A stretch of 64,000 nt of DNA, taken from Oscheius sp. JU75 (Eukaryota > Nematoda > Chromadorea > Rhabditida > Rhabditidae). The position numbers and the translations under genes were made by a program. The notes beneath the pieces were generated by a model that worked only from the letters and a program-made list of their open reading frames with translations, did no database searches and was not told where the DNA came from. This document shows positions 36,001 through 49,550 of the stretch, piece by piece; within the stretch, counting starts at the first letter, position 1, and each line of letters begins with the position of its first letter. The stretch lies in contig JASJZC010000001.1 in assembly GCA_037178855.1 (NCBI GenBank), positions 6,572,001 to 6,636,000 on the forward strand. The letters are read 5' to 3'.

Positions 36001-39000
36001 AAAAGCTCCAAGTCATTTGTTTTGTTGCCTCCCCGGCTCTACGGGTGAGAGCATCCTCGTCGCTGTAATGTATAATGTTATGCGTCGGACCATTCGGTCG
36101 AGTCGTTTCGCAGTTCTTCAAGGCGAGAAATTGTCCTCTTGTTTGATTGGCCTTTCGTTGAGGATGGCTCCAAATGCGTGGACGGAATACTGCTTGAATC
36201 ATTTTGTGGTCAAGCCTTCGCCTTTGATAGACTCTTCTTTACCTTACCCGTCCGAGGATTGTTTTGACCGTCAGATAGAGCTTTCTTATTCTGTTGAAAT
36301 ACTAAAGTACAGACGTCTAAGGTAACTGACATATATAGATAAGTTCTGTACATGTTCTTGAGATTATACCCTTCGAAATTTTGCCTAGTCACATTTTTTA
36401 TCTACCCGTTCGAAGGGGAATTTCGCCTACCCAATTCCTTATCTTACCAGTCCCAAATGGAAAATTTCTATTCGGAAAGGGTAAACTAGAGCCATTTTTT
36501 ATATTTATCCAATATTTATTTATGATACTGAAATCTAAGTTTTAGATCTTACCCAATAAAGGTTGCAGCTTGAGCCAAAGAGACATCGGCGATATGTATT
36601 ACTGTTCGCCTTTTGGAGACCTGTGGTGTTTTCATAGCACAGTATATTGCAAGATGGCTCGATACATCCTGTCCATCATCATCTAACCCTAGTCCTACTC
36701 ACATTTCCGGTCCTAATTACCACCTTCACGCTCCTAAAAGGCCCCCTACTACCCGCTGTAATTCGCACTTCTCACATGGCATTAGTCACGCGAGTACTCT
36801 CTTGTTTTTCTCCATTCTTTCCTAACCTCCTGCAAAAACGTTCTCTCGTAGATGAATGGCTCGCTATCCACTCAACCACCTATTGTACTCCGACCGCGTG
36901 TAATCACAGTAAAAGACAGTCATCAGCCGCGAGCCCGGGCGCCGGTCTATAGGATTACGGCAATTCGACACTCGGCCTACTGTAAGTATCAGTAATTGGG
37001 GGATCTGTATAGATATATGTGTTTTTTCACATGTTTGTTTCAGATTCCTCATCCGATGACGATGACAGCAATCGGGGTTCGAGTGGGCGAAGTACGAGGG
37101 AACGGAGGAAGAAAGGCAAGATCATTCGCTTCTTTTTATATAGGAGTCAATTTAGCTGCCACTCAAACAAACGGGTCTTCTCATCAGTCCGAAAAAGCAC
37201 TGCCACCAGCACCGGCGGAGAATGGAGCTGTTGAGGCCATGTTGAGACGGGTTCGCGAACAGCACGATCGAAATATACAGGTTCGTTTTTTTGGACTGAC
37301 CTTGTCCCTTCATGGTCATGAGAATATGTTCTTCTCTATACTTAGAGAGCGAAAAAAAAGCAGGGAGATAAGCTATCGGATGAAATCCGAACCCATCCTC
37401 CCCTTTTTGCTAGTAGTATACTGCCCTTTCAGTCAAAACTCTCTCCCAATTGAAAAGTGAATTGAATTGACGGAGATTGCTCGTTAGAGGCAGCCCTGCA
37501 TATCATTATTTGTCTCTCACTCTGATCCACCAAGGGACTAATAGTCTCCGTTTCAGATTCAACGCGATGTGGACATTGCACTACGACTGAAAGATATACA
37601 AGTGGACAAGCGGGTCTCGAGGCATAGCAGAAGTTTCCAGACGGATTCCTTGGAGAAGGTGCCTTCCGATGAGGTCGTCTATGTGAATACACAGCTGACG
37701 GAGAAGGATCTCGAAATCCCGTCTACTGGAGACTACCAGAACGCTATTCTGCGTAAGATCAGCTTTCCATTTTTTTTTTCCAAAAGATCAGAAACTTAAA
37801 CTCTCTAAAGATCCCGACATTTTGAGATTGAAAAGGATTTAGAGTCTGCAGATTTAAAGAGATTCACTTGATCACACAGTTGTTTAAACATCCAAAATAG
37901 ACCTAAGTCTGACTAATTCCTGCCCAGATCATCACGAAAACTGTGCCTATTAGCCGTGTTCTCTCTATTGGCGGCGGCACCCCGTTATCACCTCCTAGTT
38001 TTACAGCAGTCCGACTGTTTCTAGCCACACATTTGTGACGGTTACGCAACATTCCATTTTGTCATCGTGTTTACAAATCTCCTCTTTTCAGCGATCCATC
38101 AGTCGAAGAAGGTCTCGCTCAAGATTCAACAGGCACAGATCAACCTGCAGGTGGGTTTCTTCGAGATCAAAGAGGAACTATAGTCTGTTGAAATGTGATC
38201 AATCAGGGGGTCTGGATAGTGGAGTTACAACGGGCAAGAAAATCTTGACCGGGAGCAGCGGAGCGTCTTTACGACCACTGTGACCCCGAGATATGTCCAC
38301 AGATATCTTCGACTCTTTCCCTCGGAAATCAACTGGAATGTGGCGGTGTCTGATCCTGCCAAAGCTGTAACACTAACCGCGAACATTCTCCAGTTACAGC
38401 CTAGCAGCCAGTTCGTTTTAACATTTTGCTGTTTAGACTTTTAAAGTAGTTTCAAACATGACTCACTCCCTGGCACAGAACCATCAAAGCCATTTTATTG
38501 TTCCGTGCTAATGCTCTGTAAAGAATGGGAAAGACATTCATTGTCCCAGAAACATCTCTGCTCTGTTCTCTGTAAGACATCTGGCACAAGAGCCATGGCC
38601 ATCATCTGCAAAAAAGCTAGCAAACCTATCTTCCTCGACTCTAGTTCAAGTATTCAGTCCCTTCCTCTCGTCTATCTATTTTATCGGACAGCTGGACACG
38701 CCAAAAAAACTGTACATTCCGTTCTCAGCCCATTATCATCGTGTTCCCAGAAACTAGTTGTGTGCTCCAGATATCGGCGGGAGATCTGCTAGTCGACTTC
38801 GACCTCTGGCTGCTTCTTCCAGCTAAACACATATGGAACGCGACTCTTGCACACAGCCCCCTCTCTTTTTCCCAATCACGTGTGGAGCCACAGGTCCCAC
38901 CCCTGCGGTCATTTCTTTCTCTCAGCTGATATCTCTTGTTCGTGCCGTAGGACAGCTGCTGCCAGTCGGTTATCTCGTGTTTTTTCGAGCCTCTCACTCG

Positions 39001-42000
39001 TGTGTAATTAGCCAAAGGTGCGGTCGCCAGTCTTTATTTGAGCATCACGGCTACCAGCACCTGACCGGCAGCCAAGTGCCAGCTATAATTTGCCTTTTTT
39101 GAACAAACCGGATCCCTTATCCACTCTTTCTTTCGATATGCCAAATATAATGTTCTCGCCAAGTTAGACATTTACTAACTGTCTCTCCAATTCTAGCAAC
39201 TTTCTATGCTGAGACTGACTTTCACAGACAAGCATAACCTCAGTTATTCGAAATAACAAACAAGATGTTTATGTGGCTAGCCCATGCCAGACTTTCAAAC
39301 AAAACGACTATACCAACTGTTCTTCCTCATTACCTCATCTCAAATACCTTCTTGTTTATCTTTGTCCAACCTCCCGATCGATTCAGATCTGGCTCTCTAT
39401 GTCCAGAGCTGAGCCATCTCCTTATGCCGTCACTCGGATATGTTTTCCCACCTTGGCCCTCCAGCAAAAGGGAAGAGCTTCCCCAGCCGTGGGATCCTAT
39501 CGTCGTCTGGCGAGTCACAACCATCAAGATTATCTGAACGAGCGCCACTCGAGAAAAGCTGCCTCTTTGAAGGAAAGAAAGGCCAAAGCGGCTGAAAGAC
39601 AACGTCTCGAGCAGGAGGAACAAGTCACGAGGAAGATTTCGGATGTGATTGCAGCTCTCCCTCAACAAAACAGTTTCGATTCCGAGGATGGAGCTCTGCG
39701 GAAAGTATCATCGTGTCCACATTCCGTTGGAACAATCAGTGCCAGCTCCAGTTTCGTCCGACTGCCTGGAGTCTACCACTCGCCGAGTAGTTCGAGAGAG
39801 GAGTACAGCGACATGAGCGAGTATACCGTCCCGTGGGATTGTATTCGACCAGCTTGCAACAATAACGAGAAGGAAGAAGTTGACAGAAACTATAGCATAA
39901 GGATGGGGCGTCGGGGCAGGATGTCGGTCAAGAAACTCAACTGGCTGGTGAGTTCTGATGAAGACAAACTGTAATGTATGACTCACTAAAACTGTCTGGT
40001 AACACTAAAAAAAACAGATTCATTTCAACAGACTGTAGCAATCAAAACCTTTGAAAGTTTTCCGATACAATCAACTTTTTCAGCGCCCGAAGAGCAAACC
40101 ACTTCACGAGTTCTACAACGACGACGATGCCGAGCTAGAAGGTGAGTTTCGACTTTGATTTCTCTCGCTCTGAACCTTCATCGATAATCCCAGCGGCGAG
40201 TCTTTTTTGTCTGCGACCCCGGTGTCAGCTGCCCAGATAGATGATAGATGCTGCTGACCTGGCCTCCAGTCGCAAACGAGCCTCAAATTCCTTCGGCTGA
40301 CAAATTGATAGGGTCGATGAGACAAGCAAATTTACAGCCATGGCTAAAATGGTCGATCCGGAGGCCCCGAGGCCGGAGGGAAATCTGATGGTGCCGGTCA
40401 GAGGGGAGAGTACTGCTGTTAATGGACAGACACTGCCAAGGAGTATTGACAGGTAGGTTCGAGTATGAATTTAACAGAAGCTCTGCTAAGGGGGACCAAT
40501 CACAGCTGCACTATTTTGCAAGCAAAAAACGCCGAGAGCGGCATGTTTTATGCGCATGAAAATCGGCACAGCTGTGCATCCATCCTTCGGAACAGCTTGA
40601 ATTCATCGATGCAAAGATGACGGATGGGACATGTTCAGTCATTAATGGATTTCAGTGCTCTGCTCCGATTCGGCACATCGACTCCGAAGAATGTCGTCGG
40701 GATGGTACTCGACCAAGCCGGAAAGACGCAGGAACAGCTGACCTACGGTGAGTACATGCCTCTTAACATTTTGTTCCGAGGCCGAGATGACAGCTTCGAC
40801 ATTTTATCGGACATCCCGGAAGTCTGACAGACTCTTTGGGTGTAAAAATGAACAAGAGTTGTTGTTTCAGCAAAACTACTATCGCGGTCGGGCAAAGTGG
40901 CCTTTATGCTGCTGAATAAGACGATCTCTGTGGGAAAGGACAGCTCAAAAGTGCCCATCTGCAAGCCAGGAGATAGAGTGGCTTTGATCTACCCTAACAC
41001 GGATCCGATCTCCTTCCTGTCAGCTTTCTACGGATGTATCTTGGCCGGAGTCGTGCCCGTCCCGATGGAAGTCCCTTTGACCAAAAGAGACGCAGGCATC
41101 CAACAGCTAGGATTTCTTTTGGGCAGCTGTGGAGTCAGAGTGGCTTTGACATCCGAAGCATGTTACAAGGTTGAAATTCTTAAAATATTTTTCTAAACGA
41201 CGCTTATAGGGTCTTCCGAAGACAACGGCTGTGCCCACGGGACCATCAACAATTCCTTCGGGATCGAACAGTCTAACAGGTCAGGCCACTGAGATTGTGG
41301 ACTTCAAAGGCTGGCCGAGATTGTATTGGGTCACGACGGAACATCTTCCTCGACCACCACGAGACTGGTCGCCTGCTCAGAGGGTGGCGGACGAGAGCAC
41401 AGCCTACATTGAGTATTCTGTGGACAAGGATGGAGCTGTGAAGGGAGTCTGTGTTTCGAGGCAAGCTATGCTGTCCCACTGTCGATCAATCACAACCGCG
41501 ATGGAGTATCAAGAAGGCGATACGATGATCTGTGTGGTGGATTTCAAGAGAGAAGTTGGACTCTGGCATGGTGTTCTCGCGAGTGTCTTCAATGGAATGA
41601 GGGTCCTATTCGTCCCATATTCCGTCATGAAGATCAACCCGGCTGTTTGGATGCACGTCGGGACCAAACTACAAGCCAGTGCGGCCCTTGTCAAGTCTCG
41701 TGATCTTCATTGGGGTCTCTTGGCCTCAAAGGATCAGCAGACAATCAATCTGACAGGTCTTCGCTCTCTTGTCGTGGCAGACGGGGCCAATCCTTGGTCT
41801 CTGTCCTCATGTGATCAGTTCTCCGAGCAGTTTGCCAAATACGGACTGAGACCGGATGCCATGTGTCCCTGTGCTGGAAGCTCCGAGACCGGTACGATTT
41901 CCTTAAGAAGAAGAACCCCTGTCGGGATCAGTGGAAGTGGACGAGGTGTACTGAAGATGCAGGCCCTAAGTCACGGGGTGGTGAGAGTTGACAGTGAGGA

Positions 42001-45000
42001 TTCCATCACGAGTCTGGTCATACAGGTATCCTCGGATTCTTTTTCAACTAAACCAAGTATATTTAGGACGCCGGAACAGTTATACCCGGAGGAGTAGTGG
42101 TAGTGGTCAAGCAATCAGGGCCACCGCGTCTGTGTAAAGCGGACGAAGTTGGAGAGATTGCCATCTGTGCTCATTCTACAGGACATGCCTATTGGGGACT
42201 GGATGGACAGTCGACTAGCACCTTCAAGGTCGAACCTTTGGGAGCAGATGATCGTCCTCTTGGTCCTCTTCAGTACGTCCGAAGTGGAATGATTGGCTTC
42301 ATGGGACCGGTGAGTTTTCTTCCCTTTCCAATTCATTTGATACGGTTTTAGGACGGAATGGTTTTCGTGGTGGGACGCCGAGCCAATCAGTTGTCCGTCT
42401 CTGGTCGTCAACACTCTTCTGATGATATCATAGCCACCGTCCTAGCTGTCGAGCCGATGAAGTTCATATACCGAGGACGGATAGCAGTATTTTCTGTAAA
42501 TGTCTTGAGAGACGAGAGGATCATCATTGTGGCGGAGCAGAAGCCAGGAAGCAGCGAAGACGACGCGTTCAATGTAAGCATTCTTATTTGATTGTTTTAA
42601 AAAGAGCCGTTCCAGTGGATGGCAAAAGTTATCCAAGCGACGGAAACCATTCATCAAGTCAGCATCTACTGTTTGGCTTTGGTCGCCGCCAACCAACTTC
42701 CGAAGACTCCTCTGGGAGGAATCCACAACTCGGAGACCAGACAACGCTTTTTGAATGGAGACCTTCATCCCTGTACCATCACGATGTGTCCACACAACTG
42801 TGTTCTGAATCTGCCAAAGCCCAGAGAACGACAGTCAGACGTGGGACCGGCTGCCATCTTTGTCGGAAACATCGTTCAAGGCGTTCGCATCGCCGGAGCA
42901 CAGGGACGGAGTCTGGGAAATGAGGAAGATGTCAGTTCTTACAGGATGCGGTGACAAACTTTCAAATTTCAGAACTTTACAATGATGGATGTGCTTCGAT
43001 CACGGGCCGCCTCGTCTCCGGACCATCGTCTCTTTACGCTGGTCACCAACAAGAACCCCGAGCAAGATAGCTTGACCTGTTCCGGTCTTCTCAAGTAGCT
43101 TTTCCTACGAATCTCCTTCATCTCTGTCTTTCAGAAAAGCCGAGAGGGTGGGTGCTCTTTTGACAGAACGAGCCCGACTGAACCCTGGAGACCATGTTGC
43201 TCTCATTTTCCCACCGGGCACCGATTTGATTGTGGCCTTCTATGGCTGTCTCTCTGCCGGAGTCGTTCCTGTCTGTATTCGACCACCTCAGGCCTCCAAT
43301 CTTCAGGCAACACTCTCATTCGTGAGACTGATCGTCGATGCCTCTCAATCAGTGGCGATTTTGTCCAACTCAACAATCTGCAAACTTTTAAGAGTTTGTT
43401 TGGTAAATCACAGAGAAAAAGCAGTTCTTTCAGAGTAAAGAGGCTGCTCACAGTGTCGATGCCAAAGTCTGGCCACTAGTCTTGGACATGGAGGATCTTC
43501 CCTCTTCGATCAAGCGGAAAACCAAGGATTCTACTCCGGAGAGACGAGGACACGACAAATGCTATCTCGACTTTACTCTGAGCACGACTGGTCAAGTAGC
43601 CGGAGCAGTGGTCAGCACAATTGGAGCGACGAGCCTGTGCAAGAGCCTCAAACTGGCCTGTGAGCTGTATCCTTCCCGTCATGTCGTACTCTGTCTCGAT
43701 CCGTACTCTGGAATTGAGTTCGCTCTTTGGTGTCTCTCCAGCGTCTACTCTGGTCATCACACGACTCTCATCCCACCGTCAGAAGTCGAAGCTCAGCCTG
43801 CTCTTTGGCTGACCACAGTGTCTAACGTGAAAGCCAGAGACACATTCACAAGTTACAACATTATGGATCTTTGTGTGCGAGACTTGACCAATCAGGTGCC
43901 GGCTCTCAAAGAGAAACAGGTCAATCTCTCCTGTGTCCGCACCTGCGTGGCTGTAGCCGAAGGACGTCCAAGAACCTCGTTGGTTCATGCCTTCAGTCGA
44001 ATTTTTGCCCCTCTCGGACTTCAGTCTCGATCAGTTTCGACCTCCTTTGGATGCCGAGTCAATCCAGCCATCTGTATGCAAGGAGCTTCGGGACCAGACC
44101 CATCAACAGTCTATGTCGATGCTCGTGCTTTGAGAAACGATCGAGTGACACTGGTCGGGAAAGGAGCACCTCATAGTCTGCCTCTGATGGAAAGTGGAAA
44201 GATTATGCCAGGAGTGAAAATTGTCATTGCTAATCCAGAGACAAGAGGACAGTGTGCTGACTCTCATCTTGGAGAGATTTGGATTTCGAGTCCTCACAAC
44301 GCGATGGGCTACTCGACTGGTGGAGAAGAGACTAGCACTTTTACTGACCACTTCACAGCCAAGCTGACTACCGGCGACACAAAATCCAGGTAATAGAACT
44401 CTCCTCTCTATCCCAACAAATATTTCAGGTTCGCAAGGACGGGCTATCTCGGCTTTTTGAGACAGACGCAGGCCATCACGGAAGATGGAGAGCTGCACGA
44501 TGCCGTCTTCGTTGTAGGAGCTCTCGAGGAAACTCTCCTGCTCCGAGGAATGCGCTATCACCCTGTCGATATCGAGACGACCGTGTCGAGATGTCATAGA
44601 CTCATCGGAGAATGGTTCGTTATAATTTTTTATAATAGTTCGGCAAGCAACTCCCTCAGTTCAAATTTTTGGCGAGAACTTGCTAAATCTCCCAAATCAC
44701 GTTTTTCTGCATTTTTCATGAGGATCTGCATATTCTGACTATGTTTTTCGAGCTCGGGAGAGAATGGTTCCTTTTCAGTGCCGTCTTCACCTGGAACCAT
44801 CTGCTCGTTGTGATAGCCGAATGTACTGGCACAGAGTCAGAAGCCTTGGACATCGTCCCAGCAGTGACTTCGTTCGTTCTCGAGGAGCATCATCTGATTG
44901 TCGGAGCAGTGGTCATTGTGGATCCGAAGAGAGTTACGACCAATAGTCGAGGAGAGAAGCAGCGAAATCAGCTGCGAGATCAGTTCCTGAAGGACCAGCT

Positions 45001-45031
45001 GAATCCCATTTACGTAGCCTACAACACCTAG
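33076..45031 (+). CDS. dip2: Disco-interacting protein 2 (DIP2) homologue
   Basis: DIP2 proteins join an N-terminal DMAP1-binding domain to two AMP-binding (acyl-CoA synthetase-like) domains and act in lipid metabolism and neuron morphology. Here the DMAP1-binding region reads LPQEVRDKLAELDLEL, SEGDITQKGYEKKRS and SRFHSEIRVEAVQQALAMY. Ser-rich and basic linker exons follow (37044-40460). The first AMP-binding domain (40640-42930) has KPGDRVALIYPN, FYGCILAGVVPVPM and YIEYSVDKDG. The second (42971-45031) has NPGDHVALIFPPG, FYGCLSAGVVPV, YLDFTLSTTGQVAG and a final PKRVTTNSRGEKQR. More than twenty exons, about 1,700-1,800 residues in my model. The introns at 33855-37043 and 38151-39386 are very long; three introns (33155-33195, 33271-33312, 37116-37155) have GC donors. 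It spans almost a fifth of the window. Confidence 0.92.
34410..34460. repeat. Fragment related to the TIR transposon, inside a DIP2 intron
   Basis: ACAGCTGACTTGTCCCCTTG and the nearby TCTTGACAT and GACTTGTC words resemble the outer right repeat of the element at 14522-16112 (about 16045-16110) in the same orientation. Confidence 0.4.
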
Positions 45032-45692
45032 AGAGAAAATAGAAAGATGCATAACACAGTCCTTATCTCACAGTCCCATTCAGGTATGCCACATATTGCT
45101 TTTTAACGGTGCCCACATTGTTCGTTGTCACAGGTATCTTATATTCACACACACCAAACAGCTTTCCCCTTTTGATCTTGAAACGGGCACAGTATTCACA
45201 ACTTGTCACACACTGTATGTAAACACGAGAGTAATAAATATTTCTTTTTCGCATCTAGTTCTAAAATCCAACTGAAATTTATGGATACATACAAAATGCA
45301 CTGTAACTTGAGCCCTATAGGGGCAAAAGCCAAGCTTGTTTCTGTAGTGAAGTTCCTTTGTTGGATTCTAACAGACAGACAGTTGGATCAAGGGACAATA
45401 GTGTCAAGAATTTGAATAAGAAGAAAAAAACGTCCGGACGTCCAGAGATTCGTTCTCAAATTTCTATGTTCCCACGCATCTATGGAACAATAGCTCCTCC
45501 ATACTCCCGTCTCTTTCAAAGCTACCTTCTGAACATGACCACAGTACTTTTACCATCCCGTCTTGAAAACATTCCCATGATGGGAGAGAGGTTTGCTTAA
45601 TCAGGTGTCGTGATGAGTTGTCTCAATTTCATTTCCCTCCCAGACAGCTTTAATTATATGCTCGTCGGTTATTAGACGAAAGAGTTCCCAAG
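45032..45692. other. Intergenic between DIP2 and chemoreceptor 5
   Basis: No gene supported. AT-rich 3' flank of DIP2 and promoter of the receptor. Confidence 0.5.
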
Positions 45693-47307
45693 ATGAACAC
45701 GACCACTGAAGTTCCTTGGCAGAACTACGTCTTTGTTGCCGTTACCGTTCCTAGTTACCTTTTGTATTTTTCTATTCTCTGGATTATCATTGGAAGACGT
45801 GTCGTGAAGAAGAGATACACTTCCACCTTCTACAGTCTCGTCGTCTCCTTGGTAAGTCTTTATCAATCAGTGATCTTTTTGGGGGATACTTAAAATTTCT
45901 ATTCTAGTGATCCTGTCCTGCCTTGGCCAAAACACTACGGATTTCCGAAATGTTAGAGCTACCAGCCGTCCTTTTGTCTTATATTTGTATTGAAAACAGC
46001 CGGCTGGCCCGGTACCCCATTAGCAGAAGCTCCCAACTTCCAGAGCTAAATTATCAACTGACACTGGACATGGCGGGGCTTGCCACCTTTGGCTCGTAGT
46101 GACGGACGGACGGACACCATTGCGTTTTATTAGTAGAGAGATTAGGACTGGTGTTAATTGTGAGACACATTGGTTAGCCGGTACCAGAAACAATAAGTAT
46201 GAGTCATGTTCCCATTCCATGATTTCCCAGACAGAGAACAACAAAGCCTACGTAACTGGAAACGAAGGAAATGAGTTTTTCTCTTGTTCCTGGTCAACCT
46301 CAGAAAGAAAACTTTGACTTTTCCAGGGAGTAGCAGATATCTTTTCGACAAGTGCCATATTCTTCCTGTACATTCTGAGAACATGTAATGTTGCCACATC
46401 GTTCTATTGGAACAATTCGACCTGGCTGGCTCCCCTGACGTAGGAAGGTTCCGAAGACGAAGCAATACGGGTATTCAGGTACAACTCGGCTATTTTCGGC
46501 ACGATGGTTCGTCTGTTCGGAGCGCTGTTGATTGCTCTTCAAAGGTACACGACAGTCTGTTTCGACAACTCTGCCTGGAGCAAGCGCCTCTCCGAATTGC
46601 CTCTACTCATTGTATTTCTGATTCATTGGATACCTCCCATCCTCTGCTCTCTCCCAGTTTCGATCAATCTGGAAAAAAGCTTCATGGGCCCTAATGATAT
46701 GCGCATCAAGATCAGATCAGACGATGCCCAGTTGGCTTCTTTGCTTCAAAACCTCTTTGTCTTCATCACCTTCATAATCTCCGCCTACTGCTACATTCAA
46801 ATCTTCCGTCTTTTGGTCAGGACTAAATGGTCGACTGGATCGTGAGTTGGATTACAAGACCTCAATGTTTCCTGTTTTAGAAGCAGGTCTCGGGAGATAC
46901 GTCTTTCTGTCGTCGCCCTGGGCCAGGGGTTCAGTTTCTTGATCACATTTGCCTACTATCTTGCCCAATACATTTTCTCACAAACTGGCAGTGTATGTCA
47001 ACACAATTTGCTTGGGAAATATAGTTATTTTAAGAATCTGAGCAATGAAATCCGCCCGTATTTCATCTTCGTCACAGCCTTCGAATCGTATTGGAATCCA
47101 TGGGTCTACGTGGCGTTGAATGCCGACCTCCGTTCCGAGTTCAGACGTCTTTATAGAAAGACGCGAGGACAAGAAGAGTCTACTGTAAGTCGAGAAGTAA
47201 ATATACAAACTTATTCCTTTTTTTAGGGAGGAGCATCCAGTCAGGCACCACAAACTATACCAAAGACATCTGTACATTCATCCACGAGAACCGCTTTCTG
47301 CAATTGA
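45693..47307 (+). CDS. Serpentine chemoreceptor 5 (Srg/Srv-like)
   Basis: Exon 1 (45693-45851) has VPWQNYVFVAV, TM1 and KRYTSTFYSLVVSL. Exon 2 starts at 46327 with GVADIFSTSAIFFLYILRT and SFYWNNSTWLAP. The next exon has MVRLFGALLIALQRYTTVC, HWIPPILCSLPV and YCYIQIFRLLV. Then come SREIRLSVVALGQG and ESYWNPWVYVALNADLRSEF, and a last exon ending at the TGA 47305-47307. Intron 1 (45852-46326, 475 bases) is much longer than the others and carries sequence unlike its neighbours (including repeated GGAC units near 46101), so it may hold a transposon remnant. The frame is intact throughout. Confidence 0.75.
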
Positions 47308-47512
47308 AACTGTGTTCAATGAAGGATTTTGTTTCTCTTTCCGAAGTTCTGAGCATGTAGAGATTGTATCTTCACTGAAGTTTTTTGCAAACAATCCTAC
47401 ATTCGCTTCTGAGACAAAGTCTTCCAGTCTTGTAACCAAGAACCGACTTACTTCATAAATAGTTACATTAAAAGTTATAATCTATCATGTGCTAGCCCTT
47501 TCGATCCGTTTG

Positions 47513-48146
47513 ATGAGCGCTGAAGCTCCTTGGGAGAGCCATGCGTTCCTCGCAGTCAGTGTGTCCAGCTATCTCTCATATCTGGCTGTTCTCTTCATTG
47601 TCATCTTTGGACGAGACATCGACATTTCACTTCCACATTCTTTAGTCTTCTCATTTCACTGGTCACAGCTTGATGACAGAGAGACACTTTTGTAGAACAT
47701 GGTGAGACGGGCGTAAGGTGGCCTATGTGGAGGTGCAATTTTGACTTTGAAGTGCGCACCAACTCCTATAACATAGAGACTGCGTATTCCTCCAAAATTT
47801 TATGATAATGCACGTTAAGTCTTCATCCCGTCCATCACTGATTAGAGTTGACAATAGCAAAAACAAGACAGCTTTCTTAGAACAAAGTCGACTACAAATA
47901 TGAGCATCCTGATCAATGATTTGCGCCCCTACATGACTCTTCTGACATCCTTCAACTCCTATTGGAACCTAGGGATCTACATTCTTCTCAACAGTGAAGC
48001 TTGTGCAAAATTCTCTCGTCTGCTTATTTTTTCCAGAGTTAGTGAGAGCTCCACAGTAAATGATCAAGTCTTCTCCCCAAACTGAATTATTTCAGGGAGC
48101 ATCAAGTCAAACTAGGAACGTCCTGCCGAAGAGAACAAGGCCATAA
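47513..48146 (+). pseudogene. Chemoreceptor 6 pseudogene, TM2 to TM6 deleted
   Basis: The start (APWESHAFLAVSVSSYL) and TM1 are recognisable, but the KYRSTFYSLLISL loop is frameshifted. The next recognisable part is TM7, NDLRPYMTLL...FNSYWNLGIYILLN, followed by the usual last exon (GASSQTRN) ending at 48144-48146. Everything from TM2 to TM6, about 600 coding bases in the intact genes, is absent. A half copy of a MITE (47717-47795) lies in the gap. Confidence 0.75.
47717..47795 (+). mobile_element. Partial MITE copy (left half)
   Basis: About 65 bases, with TTTTGACTTTGAA and CTATAACATAGAGACTGCG-like words, match the left half of the complete element at 54233-54405 with a handful of substitutions. 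The right terminal repeat is missing. Confidence 0.75.
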
Positions 48147-49550
48147 AATGTCCATAATTAGAATCAGTGTTCCTCGAAGAGCGCACTCTAAATAAACCGT
48201 GTTTAATAGCCTCGTCTAGTCAATGAAAAACACCGGTCTATTAAAATTTCTGATCTCTCTCCCATTCATGTCAGTACATATCATTGTTTCCTAGAGATAG
48301 AACTTTTTAGTTTGATGCAGCTGCTTCCTCGTCAGATCCATTCGTACATTCAAAGTATTCAGATCTGTTGAACCGAAAGAAATGTCCTGTGGGCCACGTG
48401 GGCCGATGTACGATTTGACACAACTACCTCGTGTTTCACGTACGCAACTTTTCAACAGATGTAGTTTTCATGCCGATACATGACAATGCGTTCACTCTTC
48501 GGTTCGAAAACTTCTCAGCATTTTGAGGCTTAAAAAGTTGTTGTTCACACCATCCTACCTTTACAGTTTGCAAGAAGTATCTGTTTGTAACACCTGTCAA
48601 ATCCAATTTGGAATAATACTTGACAAATGTATGTGGACATTAATTGTTATTCCAGATTAGAGTTGACAAGGCGAGTTAGAGAAGAGCCACAGTTTCAAAG
48701 AGTACCGTGTCGCGCCGCCAGGATTGTAAGCTACTGGTGACAGTTCAAGTTACAAAATGGGCACTGACAGTGTGAGTCGCTCCGCTAGAGCGTGAGCAAC
48801 TGGTAATCTGCAAGTTTGCAGAACATCATTTTTTGTATAAACTTATTTGCTTGACCTATATAGGGTTATTTAGTTTCTGCTTTCTGCGTCGCACCCGTAT
48901 AGAATATAGCCTGACTTATTGTCAGACTAGAATCCTTTTTTATCAGTGTTTTCTGAACATTTTATAAACACAAGTCATGAAAAAATCCATTGTTACTTAC
49001 TGAACTTCATTGCTCTTGGTAAAGAAGTCACAGATTGCTACAAAGTACCACAAAGTCTTTGAGCAAACTGATCTAACTTTTCTAGATTCTAATCATGCAA
49101 ATTCAGTTGCCCCTCTCTTCACAATGAACACAGTTTGGTCAAGAATCTTTGCAACAGAAGCTTATTCAATTTTGACGAGTGGTCATTCGATTATGCCTAC
49201 ATGTTTGATCTTCAGACCAAATTCGTTTTATTTCTCTCTCGAGTAGAAGCGAATACGGTCAGTCTTTTATTCGTTTCAGTTCGCATCTTTTTTTTGTTGA
49301 TCTTGAGCCTTTTCACACGTTGTTGAGTGGGCTCCCATCCGAAGTCATGCAAACAGGGCAGCTGACCGTGATCTCGCGCTCAACTAACTTCTAATTGCTT
49401 GTACACAAATGTGTCTGAGTCTTTTGGCTATACAGACTTTGGGATACAAGCAGTTTTACGCTTCTTTGAGGTTCTTTGCTCTGTTAAAAAATTGCTTGAT
49501 GTTTATTTGTTTCTTTTAGAAAGAGCATTCAGATCGCCAACACCTGGGCA
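48147..49550. other. Intergenic between receptor pseudogene and Srx receptor
   Basis: Only short frames with no resemblance to any family. Nothing else supported. Confidence 0.5.
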
